64,000 bases of DNA, from positions 248,001 to 312,000 of the forward strand of contig JAHBWE010000001.1 in the NCBI GenBank assembly GCA_019637155.1. The letters run 5' to 3'. Below the pieces are notes generated by a model. It searched no databases. It was not told the DNA's origin and saw only the letters and a program-made list of their open reading frames with translations. The translations under genes were made by a program, and so were the position numbers. This DNA comes from Labilithrix sp. (lineage in GTDB: Bacteria; Myxococcota_A; Polyangia; Polyangiales; Polyangiaceae). Within the stretch, counting starts at the first letter, position 1; the number at the start of each line of letters is the position of its first letter. Positions 51,222-59,945 of this stretch are shown here, piece by piece.

Positions 51222-51860
51222 CTACCAGATGTCGGCTTCGCGCTCCGCCACCACGGCGCGGACGAGCCATCGCAGCAGGTCGACGTCCGTGCAGTCCTTG
51301 ATGCGAGCGCGCCCCGCCGCCGAGATGCGGAGCGAGCGCGCCCTGATGACCGCGAGGAGCGAGCTCCGCGTGCCCTTGGCGACGCCCTTCGCTACGCCGT
51401 CCTTCATCCCATTGCCGTAGAGCCTCTTCGCGGTCGGCCCTTGGTACACGTAGTCGAAGAGCGGCATGAGCTTCCCGTATCGGTGGAGGAGCCGGCGATG
51501 AACGGCTTCGAGGAGATCAGCGTAGGTCCCCGCCCGTTCCACGTCCAGGCGGCGAGCGGCGTCGAGCGCGGCGACCATCGCGTCCTCGCCGCGCGCTTCA
51601 TGCGCATGCACGAGCGCGCTGACCATCGCGAGCTCGGCGAAGCGCGCCGCGTCTTCTCGACGCGTGATGAGAGGGATCTGCTCCGGCCCGAGCACGATGG
51701 GGCGGAGCGGGCTCTCCGGCTGAAGCGACGCGATCGGCCGCGCCGCCCAGCGCGCGACCCGCGCGTTCGGCGCGATCACGACGAGGCGGCAGGGGCAGCG
51801 TAAGCGCGCGTGGAGCGACGCGAGGTAGAGCGGCCACGCGAACTGCTTCGCGCGCGTCAG
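51222..51860 (-). pseudogene. 5'-truncated Rpn/PD-(D/E)XK-type nuclease
   Basis: The protein-like frame continues upstream of the usual GTG (51779) to CTG 51860, reading LTRAKQFAWPLYLASLHARLRCPCRLVVIAPNARVARWAARPI, broken by a TAG just beyond at about 51933. From memory this matches the middle of a large Polyangia family whose N-terminus carries the nuclease active site; that part is missing. The rest (VLGPEQIPLITRREDAARFAELAMVSALVHA) fits the family C-terminus. It is therefore likely a remnant. The gap beyond, 51861-51948, is a GGGCCAG-rich sequence without a gene. Confidence 0.55.
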
Positions 51861-51948
51861 GGGTGGCCGGGGCCAGAACGGGCCAGGCCAGGGGCCAGGG
51901 GAGGCGGGGCTTGGTCTCGGGGCGAGATCGCGCTAAGCGGCTGCCGCG

Positions 51949-53775
51949 GTGCGGTTCTGGCTGTTTCTCGTCGTCCCGGTCTTCGGGCTGGTCTTGCTCG
52001 TCGCCTGCGGGAATCGCGCGAAGCACGAGGAAGCGGTGCCGACGGCGTCGGACGCCTCGACCACGGCGGCGGAGCTCGACGCCGCACCGCTCGGCGCGGC
52101 CGACGCGGGAGCGCAAGAGCGTCGCCTCGTCATGCAGCTCGCCGCCGCGAACTTCGTCGCGTCGGTGAGCGATCAGCCCGACTGGCCCGAGAACGACGCC
52201 GGCGCGCGGCGCATGGGGTACCTCCGCAACGGCGCCGTCGTCGACGCGTACGACCCGCCGGTCAAGAACGACGAGTGCAAGGACGGCTGGTACGAGCTCG
52301 TCACCGGCGGCTACGTCTGCGGCAAGCACGCGACGATCGACCTCACCAACCCGCGCGTCCGCCTCGCGCCGAAGCAGCCCGATCGCGACGCCGGCATGCC
52401 CTATCGCTACGGCGTCAACGTCTCGGACGGGACGCCGCTCTACCGCCGCGTCCTCAACGCCGAAGACCGCCGGCGCTACGAGCACCCCGCGCGGCCCAAG
52501 CCCGCCGCGAGCGCCGAGCCTGCGAGCGAGGCGAAGGAGGAAGAGCCCGCCGCCGCCGCTGCCGCCGAGCCGGTCGAGCCCGCGCCGCCGGCCGAGGCGA
52601 AGGACGACGAGCCGCCGCTCTCGCAGGAAGAAGAGCCTCCGCCGCAGCGAAAGCACACGAAGGACAAGCATCGTCCCTCCGCGAAGAAGGACAAACACGC
52701 GAAGAAGGACAAGGACGAGAAGAAGGACCTCAAGCCCGTCGCCGATCCGTTCAAGGACCGGAGCAAGGGCGATCGCCCCTCGCTCAAGGAGCTGAAGGGG
52801 CGCGGCGTCCTCGTGCGGAAGCTCGCGCGCGGGTTCACCATCGCGCTCGATCGCGAGTTCAAGGGGGCGGGCACGCGCTGGTGGCGGACCACCTTCGGCT
52901 TCGCCGTCCCGTTCGATCGCGTCGCGGTCCAGGCGGGGCAGACGAAACATCAGGGCAACTGGTTCAACGGCGCGAACGCCGTCGCCCCGATGATGCCGCT
53001 GCCGGCCTATCCGAACCTCGCCGAGCTCGACGCGAGCGCAGAGGTCGTCACCCCCGACGCCGGCGCGCCGATCGCGGGCACCGTCGGCTTCATCATGTTC
53101 AGCGGCGCGAGCAAGCTGGAGATCAAGGAAGACGAGAAGGGAAACCTCAAGGTCGGCTGGGGAGCGCAGCCGCTCCCGAAGCGAAGCGCGGTCCTGCTCT
53201 CGGGCCGCACCCAGGTCGTCAACGGCGCGACGTACTACGAGACCGTCGGCGGCTTCTACGTGCTGCTCCCGCAGCTGAAGCTCACGCGCCCGCAGATCCC
53301 CGCCGACGTCGGCGAAGGCGAGAAGTGGATCGACGTCGACGTCACGCGCCAGCAGCTCGTCGCCTTCGAGGGGCGCCGGCCCGTCTTCGCGACCCTCATC
53401 TCCTCGGGGCGCAAGAACGAGGGCGATCCGGAGCACAACTACGCCACGCCGCCCGGCGTCTACCGCGTCCGCGAGAAGCACGTGACCGCGACGATGGACG
53501 CCGACACCGCCGCGGACGGCCCGTACTCGATCGAGGACGTGCCCTGGGTCATGTACTTCCAGGGCAGCTACGCGCTCCACGGCGCCTTCTGGCACGACAG
53601 CTTCGGCAACCAGCGCAGCCACGGCTGCGTGAACATGAGCCCCGACGACGCGCGCAGGCTGTTCGACTGGGCCGATCCGCCGCTCCCGAACGGCTGGCAC
53701 GGCGTCTTCAGCAAGGACGACAACAGCGGCTCCCGCGTCGTCGTCCACGAAGACCCGCCGCCCAAGCGGCGCTGA
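51949..53775 (+). CDS. L,D-transpeptidase (YkuD-type) lipoprotein
   Basis: A 608-residue protein from GTG with lipobox LLVAC (Cys20). Residues 90-165 contain an SH3-like region (YLRNGAVVDAYDPPVKN). A long Lys/Glu/Pro-rich linker with KHTKDKHRPSAKKDKHAKKD follows (about 175-260). The C-terminal catalytic domain has IDVDVTRQQLVAFEG, then HGAFWHDSFGNQRSHGCVNM with catalytic Cys560. Such enzymes crosslink peptidoglycan 3-3 or attach lipoproteins. The charged linker may span the periplasm. Confidence 0.9.
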   Translation: MRFWLFLVVPVFGLVLLVACGNRAKHEEAVPTASDASTTAAELDAAPLGAADAGAQERRLVMQLAAANFVASVSDQPDWPENDAGARRMGYLRNGAVVDAYDPPVKNDECKDGWYELVTGGYVCGKHATIDLTNPRVRLAPKQPDRDAGMPYRYGVNVSDGTPLYRRVLNAEDRRRYEHPARPKPAASAEPASEAKEEEPAAAAAAEPVEPAPPAEAKDDEPPLSQEEEPPPQRKHTKDKHRPSAKKDKHAKKDKDEKKDLKPVADPFKDRSKGDRPSLKELKGRGVLVRKLARGFTIALDREFKGAGTRWWRTTFGFAVPFDRVAVQAGQTKHQGNWFNGANAVAPMMPLPAYPNLAELDASAEVVTPDAGAPIAGTVGFIMFSGASKLEIKEDEKGNLKVGWGAQPLPKRSAVLLSGRTQVVNGATYYETVGGFYVLLPQLKLTRPQIPADVGEGEKWIDVDVTRQQLVAFEGRRPVFATLISSGRKNEGDPEHNYATPPGVYRVREKHVTATMDADTAADGPYSIEDVPWVMYFQGSYALHGAFWHDSFGNQRSHGCVNMSPDDARRLFDWADPPLPNGWHGVFSKDDNSGSRVVVHEDPPPKRR

Positions 53776-53778
53776 CGT

Positions 53779-55101
53779 TCAGGCGCCGACCGGCTTCGTC
53801 CGCCAGAGCGTCGCGGAGAGCGCGGCCGCGACGACGGCGGCGGCGGCCCAGAACAGGATCGCGGAGTGGAAGTCGGCGTGCTTGAGGAGCCAGCCGGTGA
53901 CGACGTCGCCGCTGAAGGCGCCGACGTAGCCCATGAAGTCGACGAAGCCCGCCGCGGCGGCGGTCGTGCCCTTCTTCGCGAAGTCCTGCGCCGCGGTGCC
54001 GACGAGGAGGATCTGCGCGCCGTAGAGGAAGAAGCCGATCAGCGCGAGGACGAGCACCGTCGGCGCGCTCCCGAGCGGCGCGACGTAGTCGAAGACCAGC
54101 GTGAGCACGCCGACCATCGCGAGCGTGACCGCGATGACGGGCGCGCGGCGCGACTGGAACCAGCGATCCGTCGCCCATCCCGACGCGAGCGCGCCGACGC
54201 CGCCCGCGAGCGGGAACACCGCGACCTTGAGGCCGGCGAGGAGGACCCCCGAGCCGTGGAGCTTCTTGATGTGCCCCGGCGCCCAGTCGAGGAAGCCGTA
54301 GCGCACGATGTCGAGGCCGAAGAGCGCGATCGCGAGGACCCAGATCTTCGGGTTCGTGAACGTGACGAGGAGCGTCTCCTTCACCGAGAGCTTCGCCGCG
54401 GGCTCCGCCGTCACCGGCGCGAGCGCCTCCATCGCCGGCGCCTCGCCCGGCTTCGGCCGCTCCGCCATCCGGAGCCGCGCGTGGACGCCGACGGCGGCGA
54501 GGACGAGGGCGGGGATCACGAACGCCGCGCGCCAGTCGCCGAACACCGTGACGAGCGCGCCCGACGCCGCGATCGTGAGCGCGGAGCCGAGCTGGTAGCT
54601 CGTGCCGATCACGCCCATGATCCGCCCGCGCTGCGTCGGCGTGAACCAGCTCGCCATGATCTTCACCGTCGGCGGCCACCCGCCGGCCTGGAGGAGACCG
54701 TTCGCGAACCAGATCACGAGGAGGACCGCCGCCGTGCGCCCGAGCGTCACGTTCGCCGAGAACACGTGCACGACCGCGTTCACCGGCCCCGCGAGCGGCA
54801 GCGCGTCCGCGATCGACCCCGCGGCGGCGAAGAGGAGGCACGCGGTGACGGAGCCGAACAAACCGTTCAAGAGGATCCGCCGCGGCCCGAAGCGCTCCGC
54901 GAACTGGCCGTTGAGGAGCTGGCCGATCGCGTACCCGATCTTCAGCGAGCCGAGGACGAGCCCCATCTCGAGCGGATCGATCGCGAAGCTCCGCTCGATC
55001 TCGACCCGCGCCGGTCCGATGTTGACGCGGCAAAGGTAGAAGCAGCCGTACGTCAGCCAGACGACGAAGAGCGTGCGTCGCTGCGCCTTCGAGAGATCCA
55101 C
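53779..55101 (-). CDS. MFS transporter, organophosphate:phosphate antiporter (OPA) type
   Basis: A 440-residue, 12-helix transporter. The first half has YGCFYLCRVNIGPARVEIERSF and GRFGPRR-type loop (AERFGPRR), then ANGLLQAGGWPPTVKIMASWF, typical of the GlpT/UhpT/UhpC subgroup with its helix 5 signature. A central cytoplasmic loop includes EAPAMEALAPVTAEPAAK. Substrate could be glycerol-3-phosphate or a sugar phosphate, or it could be a sensor like UhpC; no kinase partner is beside it. Ends 3 bases after the convergent transpeptidase gene. Confidence 0.88.
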   Translation of the reverse strand: MDLSKAQRRTLFVVWLTYGCFYLCRVNIGPARVEIERSFAIDPLEMGLVLGSLKIGYAIGQLLNGQFAERFGPRRILLNGLFGSVTACLLFAAAGSIADALPLAGPVNAVVHVFSANVTLGRTAAVLLVIWFANGLLQAGGWPPTVKIMASWFTPTQRGRIMGVIGTSYQLGSALTIAASGALVTVFGDWRAAFVIPALVLAAVGVHARLRMAERPKPGEAPAMEALAPVTAEPAAKLSVKETLLVTFTNPKIWVLAIALFGLDIVRYGFLDWAPGHIKKLHGSGVLLAGLKVAVFPLAGGVGALASGWATDRWFQSRRAPVIAVTLAMVGVLTLVFDYVAPLGSAPTVLVLALIGFFLYGAQILLVGTAAQDFAKKGTTAAAAGFVDFMGYVGAFSGDVVTGWLLKHADFHSAILFWAAAAVVAAALSATLWRTKPVGA

Positions 55102-55118
55102 GCAGCGGCGAGGCTATC

Positions 55119-56021
55119 TCATCCTGGTCGCCGCCTGCGCGTGATGCACACGAGCCCGACGAGGCCGGCGAACCCCGCCGCGCGGAGCACGCGATCGCCG
55201 GTGCCCTCGCCGCGGTAGCGGTAATCCGCGGCCCGCGGCGGGATCGGCTCCGCGGTGACGAGCGCGGTGAGCGCGGGAGCGCCGTACGCCCGGCCCTCGC
55301 GATCGACGACGACCGTGCGACGGGCGAAGAGCGCTTCCATGACGCGCTCTTCCGTCGGCGCCCCGTCGACGAACACGTACGTGCGGCACAGCCCGAGGAC
55401 GCTGCCCCAGTGGTAGTCGGACGAGCCGATCGGCATCAAGGTCTCCTGGTCCCGCTCGTAGAACGCGCGGAGGTCCTCCCAGCGCCAGCCGAGGCCGCCC
55501 GCGAACGCGAGCGGATGCATCAGCTCGCTGCCGTCGAGCGCGCCGCGCACCGGCTCGTACGCGGACCAGTAGCGCTTCACGGGATGCGCCGCGATCGCGA
55601 TCCCGCGCTGGAGATGGATCTCGGCGATGACGGCGTCGAGCGGCTGGCTCGGCGAGACGGTCTCGTGGATGCCGACCGCGATGAGGTGGAACCGCTTCGA
55701 CGTCACCTCCTCGCCCTGGAGGACGATCGGCGTGCTCCCGCCGCGCCAGCGCGCCCACGCGCGCCCGATCGCGCCCGGGATCGCGGTGTTGTGCTCCGTG
55801 ATCGCGATCACGTCGACGCCGCGGCGCTCGGCTTGCCGCACGACGCCGAGCGGCGTGAGCGAGCCGTCGCTGAGGGTGGTGTGGACGTGGAAGTCCGCCT
55901 CGAGCACGCGGTAGCCGCCGCGGTGGATCTCCGGCCGCTCCGGCGTCGGATCGTAAACGACGCCGCCCGCGAGCCCGGCGACGAAGAGGCCCGCGAACAG
56001 GAGCTTCAGAGGATCGGCCAT
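55119..56021 (-). CDS. PHP-domain metal-dependent hydrolase, exported or membrane-anchored
   Basis: From ATG 56021, 300 residues. One N-terminal helix (LLFAGLFVAGLAGGVVY) may be an anchor or signal. PHP motifs: DFHVHTTLSDGSL, AITEHN, GEEVTSKRFHLI, AAHPVKRY and IGSSDYHWGS. Such enzymes are phosphoesterases or other metal hydrolases. The short hydrophobic C-terminus (AAGFAGLVGLVCI) could be a second helix. It overlaps the upstream membrane gene by 16 bases. Confidence 0.85.
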   Translation of the reverse strand: MADPLKLLFAGLFVAGLAGGVVYDPTPERPEIHRGGYRVLEADFHVHTTLSDGSLTPLGVVRQAERRGVDVIAITEHNTAIPGAIGRAWARWRGGSTPIVLQGEEVTSKRFHLIAVGIHETVSPSQPLDAVIAEIHLQRGIAIAAHPVKRYWSAYEPVRGALDGSELMHPLAFAGGLGWRWEDLRAFYERDQETLMPIGSSDYHWGSVLGLCRTYVFVDGAPTEERVMEALFARRTVVVDREGRAYGAPALTALVTAEPIPPRAADYRYRGEGTGDRVLRAAGFAGLVGLVCITRRRRPG

Positions 56022-56572
56022 AGCTGACCCACCGCGAGGAAGTAGCCGAGGATGAGGACGTGGTTCGTGACCCAGAAGGTCACGTTCGCGAAGGCCGCCG
56101 CGCGCCGCGCGAGACCGAGGCCCGCGCGGAACATCGCGTAGGAGAGGACCATGCTCCAGATCGCCGCGCCGAGCAGCATCGGCCCGAAGAAGAGGAACGC
56201 CGGCCTCTCGGGGTGCGGCGCGAAGAGCACCGTGCCGGTGAAGAACAAGAAGAGGAGGAGCCACGGCCCGACGCCCTCGAGGTAGAAGGCGAGCGCGCGC
56301 CGCCACGGCGCCGCCCGCGCGAAGACGCGGACGACGAGCGCGAGCGAGATCGCGTGGACGAGCGGGAGCCACGCGAACGACACCATCGCGAGCACGAGCT
56401 CTGCGGGCGCGAACCGACCGGTCGCGCTCACCGACACCATCGCTCCCATGACGAGCAGGAACCGCCCCGCGCCGAGGGGAAGCGACGCCTGCGCCGGCTC
56501 CTCCGCGAGCGCGCGGTAGCCGCGGAACGGTCGCGTCATCAGCAGGAGCGGCAGCGCCCACATCCCCCTCAT
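56006..56572 (-). CDS. Multi-pass membrane protein (Yip1-like size and topology)
   Basis: A 188-residue protein with about five hydrophobic helices (roughly 36-55, 58-78, 96-118, 122-142, 162-183). Internal Met at residue 4 is an alternative start. Topology and size recall Yip1-family proteins, but no conserved motif was confirmed. The overlap with the PHP gene suggests one transcript. Confidence 0.72.
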   Translation of the reverse strand: MRGMWALPLLLMTRPFRGYRALAEEPAQASLPLGAGRFLLVMGAMVSVSATGRFAPAELVLAMVSFAWLPLVHAISLALVVRVFARAAPWRRALAFYLEGVGPWLLLFLFFTGTVLFAPHPERPAFLFFGPMLLGAAIWSMVLSYAMFRAGLGLARRAAAFANVTFWVTNHVLILGYFLAVGQLWPIL

Positions 56573-56620
56573 TCTAGGTCGCTCTTAAGAAGAGGATGGC
56601 ACGCGCCGTTCAGCGGCTCC

Positions 56621-57610
56621 GTGACCCGCAGCATCCTCCTCGCTCTCGCCCTCGCCGCCTCCGGCTGCGCGATGAAGAGCGGGAACCTCCCGGCCGAAGA
56701 GGCCCCGACGACCGAGACCGAGACCGCGACCACGAGCACGAAGACGACCCGCATCGCGGACGAGCCGCGCGTGTGCGCTCCGAGCCCCGGTCCTTCCCGC
56801 CGCGAGCAGGTCTGCTGGCGCTGGCGCTGCGACGGCGATGCGTCGCGCCCCGCGACCTGGGGCGGCGACGGCGCGACGTGCGACGCCGCCGATCTCGACG
56901 CCGACGCGGCCGACCGCGCGCTCCGCCGGATCAACGTGCACCGCGCGCTCGCCGATCTGTCGCCCGTCGTCCTCGAAGACGCGTGGACCCCCGCGGCGCA
57001 GGAGTGCGCGCTCATCGCGCACGCGAACGCGAAGCTCTCGCACACGCCGCCGGAGGACTGGGCGTGCTGGTCGCCGCTCGGCGCCGCGACGTCGGAGCTG
57101 AGCCTCGTCGCGAACCGCAGCGCGCCGCTGTCGATCGCGGCGTACTTCGAGGACCCGGGCAACGAGACGACGATGGTGCATCGCCGCTGGCTCCTCGACG
57201 AGGGCCTCACCACGGTGGGCCTCGGCTCGACGAGCAAGTTCTCCTGCGTCGTCGTCGACGGTCGCGCGCTCGGCGGACCGAAGCCGGCGAAGGCCGCCGC
57301 GGGCCGCGGCTGGGCGGCGTGGCCGCCGGCGGGTCCGGTGCCCTTCGACGTGTTCACCGAGGAGAAGCTCGACACCGCGGGCTGGACGATCCAGAGCACG
57401 AGCGACGAGCTCGCGACCGCGGACGTCACCGTCACCGAGGACGGCGAGCCGCGGCCGATCACGATCACGCGGCTCGGCGCGGGCCTCGGCAGCCGCTCGG
57501 CAGTGCGCTTCGTCCCGAACGGCTGGAGCACGGAGGCGGGGCACGCGTACGTCGTGACGGCGGGTGCGATCCAGCTCACCGTCGAGCCGGTCGACTGCGA
57601 CGTCCCGTGA
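56621..57610 (+). CDS. CAP/SCP-domain lipoprotein
   Basis: From GTG 56621, 329 residues; the signal LLALALAASGC gives Cys15 or so, followed by a Thr-rich linker. The CAP (SCP/PR-1) domain is visible: INVHRALADLSPVVLEDAWTPAAQECALIAHANAKLSHT, then MVHRRWLLDEGLTTVGLG. The two His residues in the LSHT and VHRRW positions fit the CAP cavity. Several Cys suggest disulphides (VCWRWRC, CDVP). Role of bacterial CAP proteins is unsettled; adhesion and lipid binding are suggested. Confidence 0.82.
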   Translation: MTRSILLALALAASGCAMKSGNLPAEEAPTTETETATTSTKTTRIADEPRVCAPSPGPSRREQVCWRWRCDGDASRPATWGGDGATCDAADLDADAADRALRRINVHRALADLSPVVLEDAWTPAAQECALIAHANAKLSHTPPEDWACWSPLGAATSELSLVANRSAPLSIAAYFEDPGNETTMVHRRWLLDEGLTTVGLGSTSKFSCVVVDGRALGGPKPAKAAAGRGWAAWPPAGPVPFDVFTEEKLDTAGWTIQSTSDELATADVTVTEDGEPRPITITRLGAGLGSRSAVRFVPNGWSTEAGHAYVVTAGAIQLTVEPVDCDVP

Positions 57611-57638
57611 CGCGGAAAACGAAGGAGGCCGCTCGACT

Positions 57639-57723
57639 GACCACCAAGAAACGCGGTGGTTCGCATGCTCGTGGTGCCGCCGTCACAGTAGCGCGCGGTC
57701 GATCGAGGCCTACCTTGGTGGTC
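57639..57723. promoter_or_regulatory. Inverted repeat upstream of the hemerythrin gene
   Basis: The 176-base gap before the hemerythrin start holds GACCACCAAG at 57639-57648 and its exact inverse CTTGGTGGTC at 57714-57723. A nearer ACCACC...GGTGGT pair (57640-57660) adds a short hairpin. The arrangement could be paired operator sites for one regulator; unassigned. Confidence 0.3.
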
Positions 57724-57786
57724 GTCGAACGAGGCAGCGCCGCGCGGATGACCCGCCCGACGGCTCGCCCGAACGAAGAGGTGCCC

Positions 57787-58239
57787 ATGGCCAATCGCCT
57801 GCGCGACGTCGTCGTTGCCCAGCATCGACGGATCCTTGCCGTCATCGATCGAGCGGAGTCCGCGCCGGAGCCCGCCGCGCTCCGTCGCGTCGAGCGCGCG
57901 CTCGTCGCTCACCTCGACGCGGAGGAGGCGGTCATCCATCCGGTCTCGGAGCCGCTGCTCGAGACGGCGCGATACGGACACGAGGCGCACGTCGTCCTGC
58001 GGTTCGCGCTCGATCGCATCTGCGCCGCGGCGACGCCGAACGAGCGAGCGACGCGCCTCCGCGTGCTGCGCGACCTCTTCGTTCATCACACCGAGCGCGA
58101 GGAGTGGATCACGCTCCAGCTCCTCGAGTCGCGCCTCGAGCCGGCGAAGCTCGGCGCGATCGCGCGCCAGCTCGAGGTGCTGTTCGTCCCGGCGCTCCTG
58201 CCGAAGGCGAGTCAGACCGCGCGGCGGAAGGAGCGGTAG
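57787..58239 (+). CDS. Hemerythrin (HHE)-domain protein
   Basis: A 150-residue protein from ATG 57787, with GAAGAGG six bases upstream. The four-helix iron-binding pattern appears: VVAQHRRILAV, LVAHLDAEEAVIHP, YGHEAHVVL and LFVHHTEREEWITL, giving five His and acidic ligands. Hemerythrins bind O2 or sense oxidative stress and iron. The 3' end overlaps the convergent malic-enzyme gene by 28 bases. Upstream in-frame Met 57748 is less likely. Confidence 0.85.
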   Translation: MANRLRDVVVAQHRRILAVIDRAESAPEPAALRRVERALVAHLDAEEAVIHPVSEPLLETARYGHEAHVVLRFALDRICAAATPNERATRLRVLRDLFVHHTEREEWITLQLLESRLEPAKLGAIARQLEVLFVPALLPKASQTARRKER

Positions 58240-59885
58240 ACCGGCGTCCACGCCGTCTTCGCGATGTGGTCCTCGAGGTCGCCGAGCTCGGTGTGCTGCG
58301 CGACGCCGTCGGCCACCGCGCGGCGCGCGACCTTCGCCGCCACGCGCGCGGAGGCGGCGCGGAGGTCCTCGACCGGCGGATAGACGAGCCCCTCGGCGCC
58401 GTAGCGCTCGATCGTGAAGTCCGCGAGCGCCTGCGCCGCCTCCGCGACCATGCCGTCGGTGATCTTCTTCGCGCGGGTGAGGATCGCGCCGAAGCCGAGG
58501 CCGGGGAACACGAACGCGTTGTTGCCCTGCCCGATCGCGCGCGTGACGCCGCCCTCCGTGACCGGCTCGAACGGGCTCCCCGTCGCGACGATCGCGCGCC
58601 CCTGCGTCCAACGGAGCACGTCGGCGGGGACCGCCTCGCACGCGCTGGTGGGGTTCGAGAGCGCGAAGACGATCGGCCGCGACGTGTTCTCCGCCGTCGC
58701 GCGGACGACGCGCTCGTCGAACGACGCGCGCTGGCCGGAGAGGCCGAGGACGGCGGTGACCTTGCCGTTCGCGATCGTCTCGACCAAGGTAGGGATCGGC
58801 CCCGCCATCGTCCAGTCCTTCGTCAGCGCCGCGGGCTGCGCGAAGTCACGTTTGTAGTCCTCCATCGCGCGGCCTTCGACGAGGAGGCCCTTCGAGTCGA
58901 CGACGAAGAGGCGTGCGTGCGCTTCGGCGCGCGAGAGGCCGCTCCGCTCGAGGCCGCCCTGGATCGCGCGCGCGACGCCGATGCCGCCCGCGCCGGCGCC
59001 GAACACGACGAAGCGCTCGTTCGCGATCGTCCCGCCCTTCGCGTGCGCGGCGGCGATGAGGCCCGCGAGCGCGACCGCGCCGGTCCCTTGCACGTCGTCG
59101 TTGAACGACGGGACGACGTCGCGGAACGCGTCGAGCACGCCGAACGCCGTCTCCTTGCCGAAGTCCTCCCACTGGATGATCGCGTTCGGCCACCGCGTCT
59201 TCACCGCCTCGACGAAGCGGCGGACGAACGCGAGGTGGGCCTCGCCGCGGAGGCGCTCCTTGCGCACGCCGAGGTAGGCGGGCTCGTCGCGGAGCGCGGC
59301 GCGATCGGTCCCGACGTCGAGGACGACCGGCACGGTGCGGAGCGGGCTCACGCCGCCGGCGATGGTGTAGAGCGCGAGCTTGCCGATCGAGATCGCGAGG
59401 CCGTTCCAGCCCTGATCGCCGATGCCGAGGATCGCGGACGAGTCGGTCGCGACGATCATCGCGGGGTCTTCGACCGGGTACTCCGCGAGCACCTCCGCGA
59501 AGTCGCGGTCGTCCTCGATCGAGAGCGTGAGCCCGCGCGCCTGCTCGTAGACGTCGGAGAAGCGCTCCACGCCCTCGCCCACGGTCGGGGTGTAGACGAC
59601 GGGGAGCATCTCGCGGAGGTGGCTCGCGAGGAGCGCGTAGTAGAGGACCTCGTTCGTGTCCTGCACGCGACGGAGGAAGCGGTAGCGGCCGAGCGACGTG
59701 CTCTCGAGCGTGAACGCGGCGTACGCGCGCGTGACCTGCTGCTCGAGCGTCTCCACCCGCGGCGGGAGGAGGCCGTCGAGCCCGAGCGCGGCGCGCTCCT
59801 CGCGCGTGAACGCGGTGCCTTTGTTCGTGAGCGGCGAGCGAAGGAGCGCGGCCCCGGTTTCGCGCACGTCGATGAACGCGGTCAT
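58212..59885 (-). CDS. Malic enzyme (malate oxidative decarboxylase), NAD-type
   Basis: A 557-residue protein from ATG 59885, full length for the large subunit type. Features: GTAFTREERAALGLDGLLPP, VVYTPTVGEGVERFSDVY, ATDSSAILGIGDQGWNGLAISIGK, QWEDFGKETAF, NDDVQGTGAVALAGL, FGAGAGGIGVARAI (dinucleotide fold) and ALSNPTSACE. It converts malate to pyruvate, CO2 and NAD(P)H. The GAGAGGIGV loop with later SKG is consistent with NAD preference, though this is not certain. Confidence 0.93.
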   Translation of the reverse strand: MTAFIDVRETGAALLRSPLTNKGTAFTREERAALGLDGLLPPRVETLEQQVTRAYAAFTLESTSLGRYRFLRRVQDTNEVLYYALLASHLREMLPVVYTPTVGEGVERFSDVYEQARGLTLSIEDDRDFAEVLAEYPVEDPAMIVATDSSAILGIGDQGWNGLAISIGKLALYTIAGGVSPLRTVPVVLDVGTDRAALRDEPAYLGVRKERLRGEAHLAFVRRFVEAVKTRWPNAIIQWEDFGKETAFGVLDAFRDVVPSFNDDVQGTGAVALAGLIAAAHAKGGTIANERFVVFGAGAGGIGVARAIQGGLERSGLSRAEAHARLFVVDSKGLLVEGRAMEDYKRDFAQPAALTKDWTMAGPIPTLVETIANGKVTAVLGLSGQRASFDERVVRATAENTSRPIVFALSNPTSACEAVPADVLRWTQGRAIVATGSPFEPVTEGGVTRAIGQGNNAFVFPGLGFGAILTRAKKITDGMVAEAAQALADFTIERYGAEGLVYPPVEDLRAASARVAAKVARRAVADGVAQHTELGDLEDHIAKTAWTPVYRSFRRAV

Positions 59886-59945
59886 GCGCCGCTCCTTACC
59901 ACTTCGGGCACGCCGGATCACGTTGCCGGGTATCCTTTGGTGGTC

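Noticed and set aside
57564-59945. Upstream extension of the TerB/DUF697 frame
   Set aside because: It passes over the hemerythrin and malic-enzyme genes; the conserved domain begins at ATG 59946.
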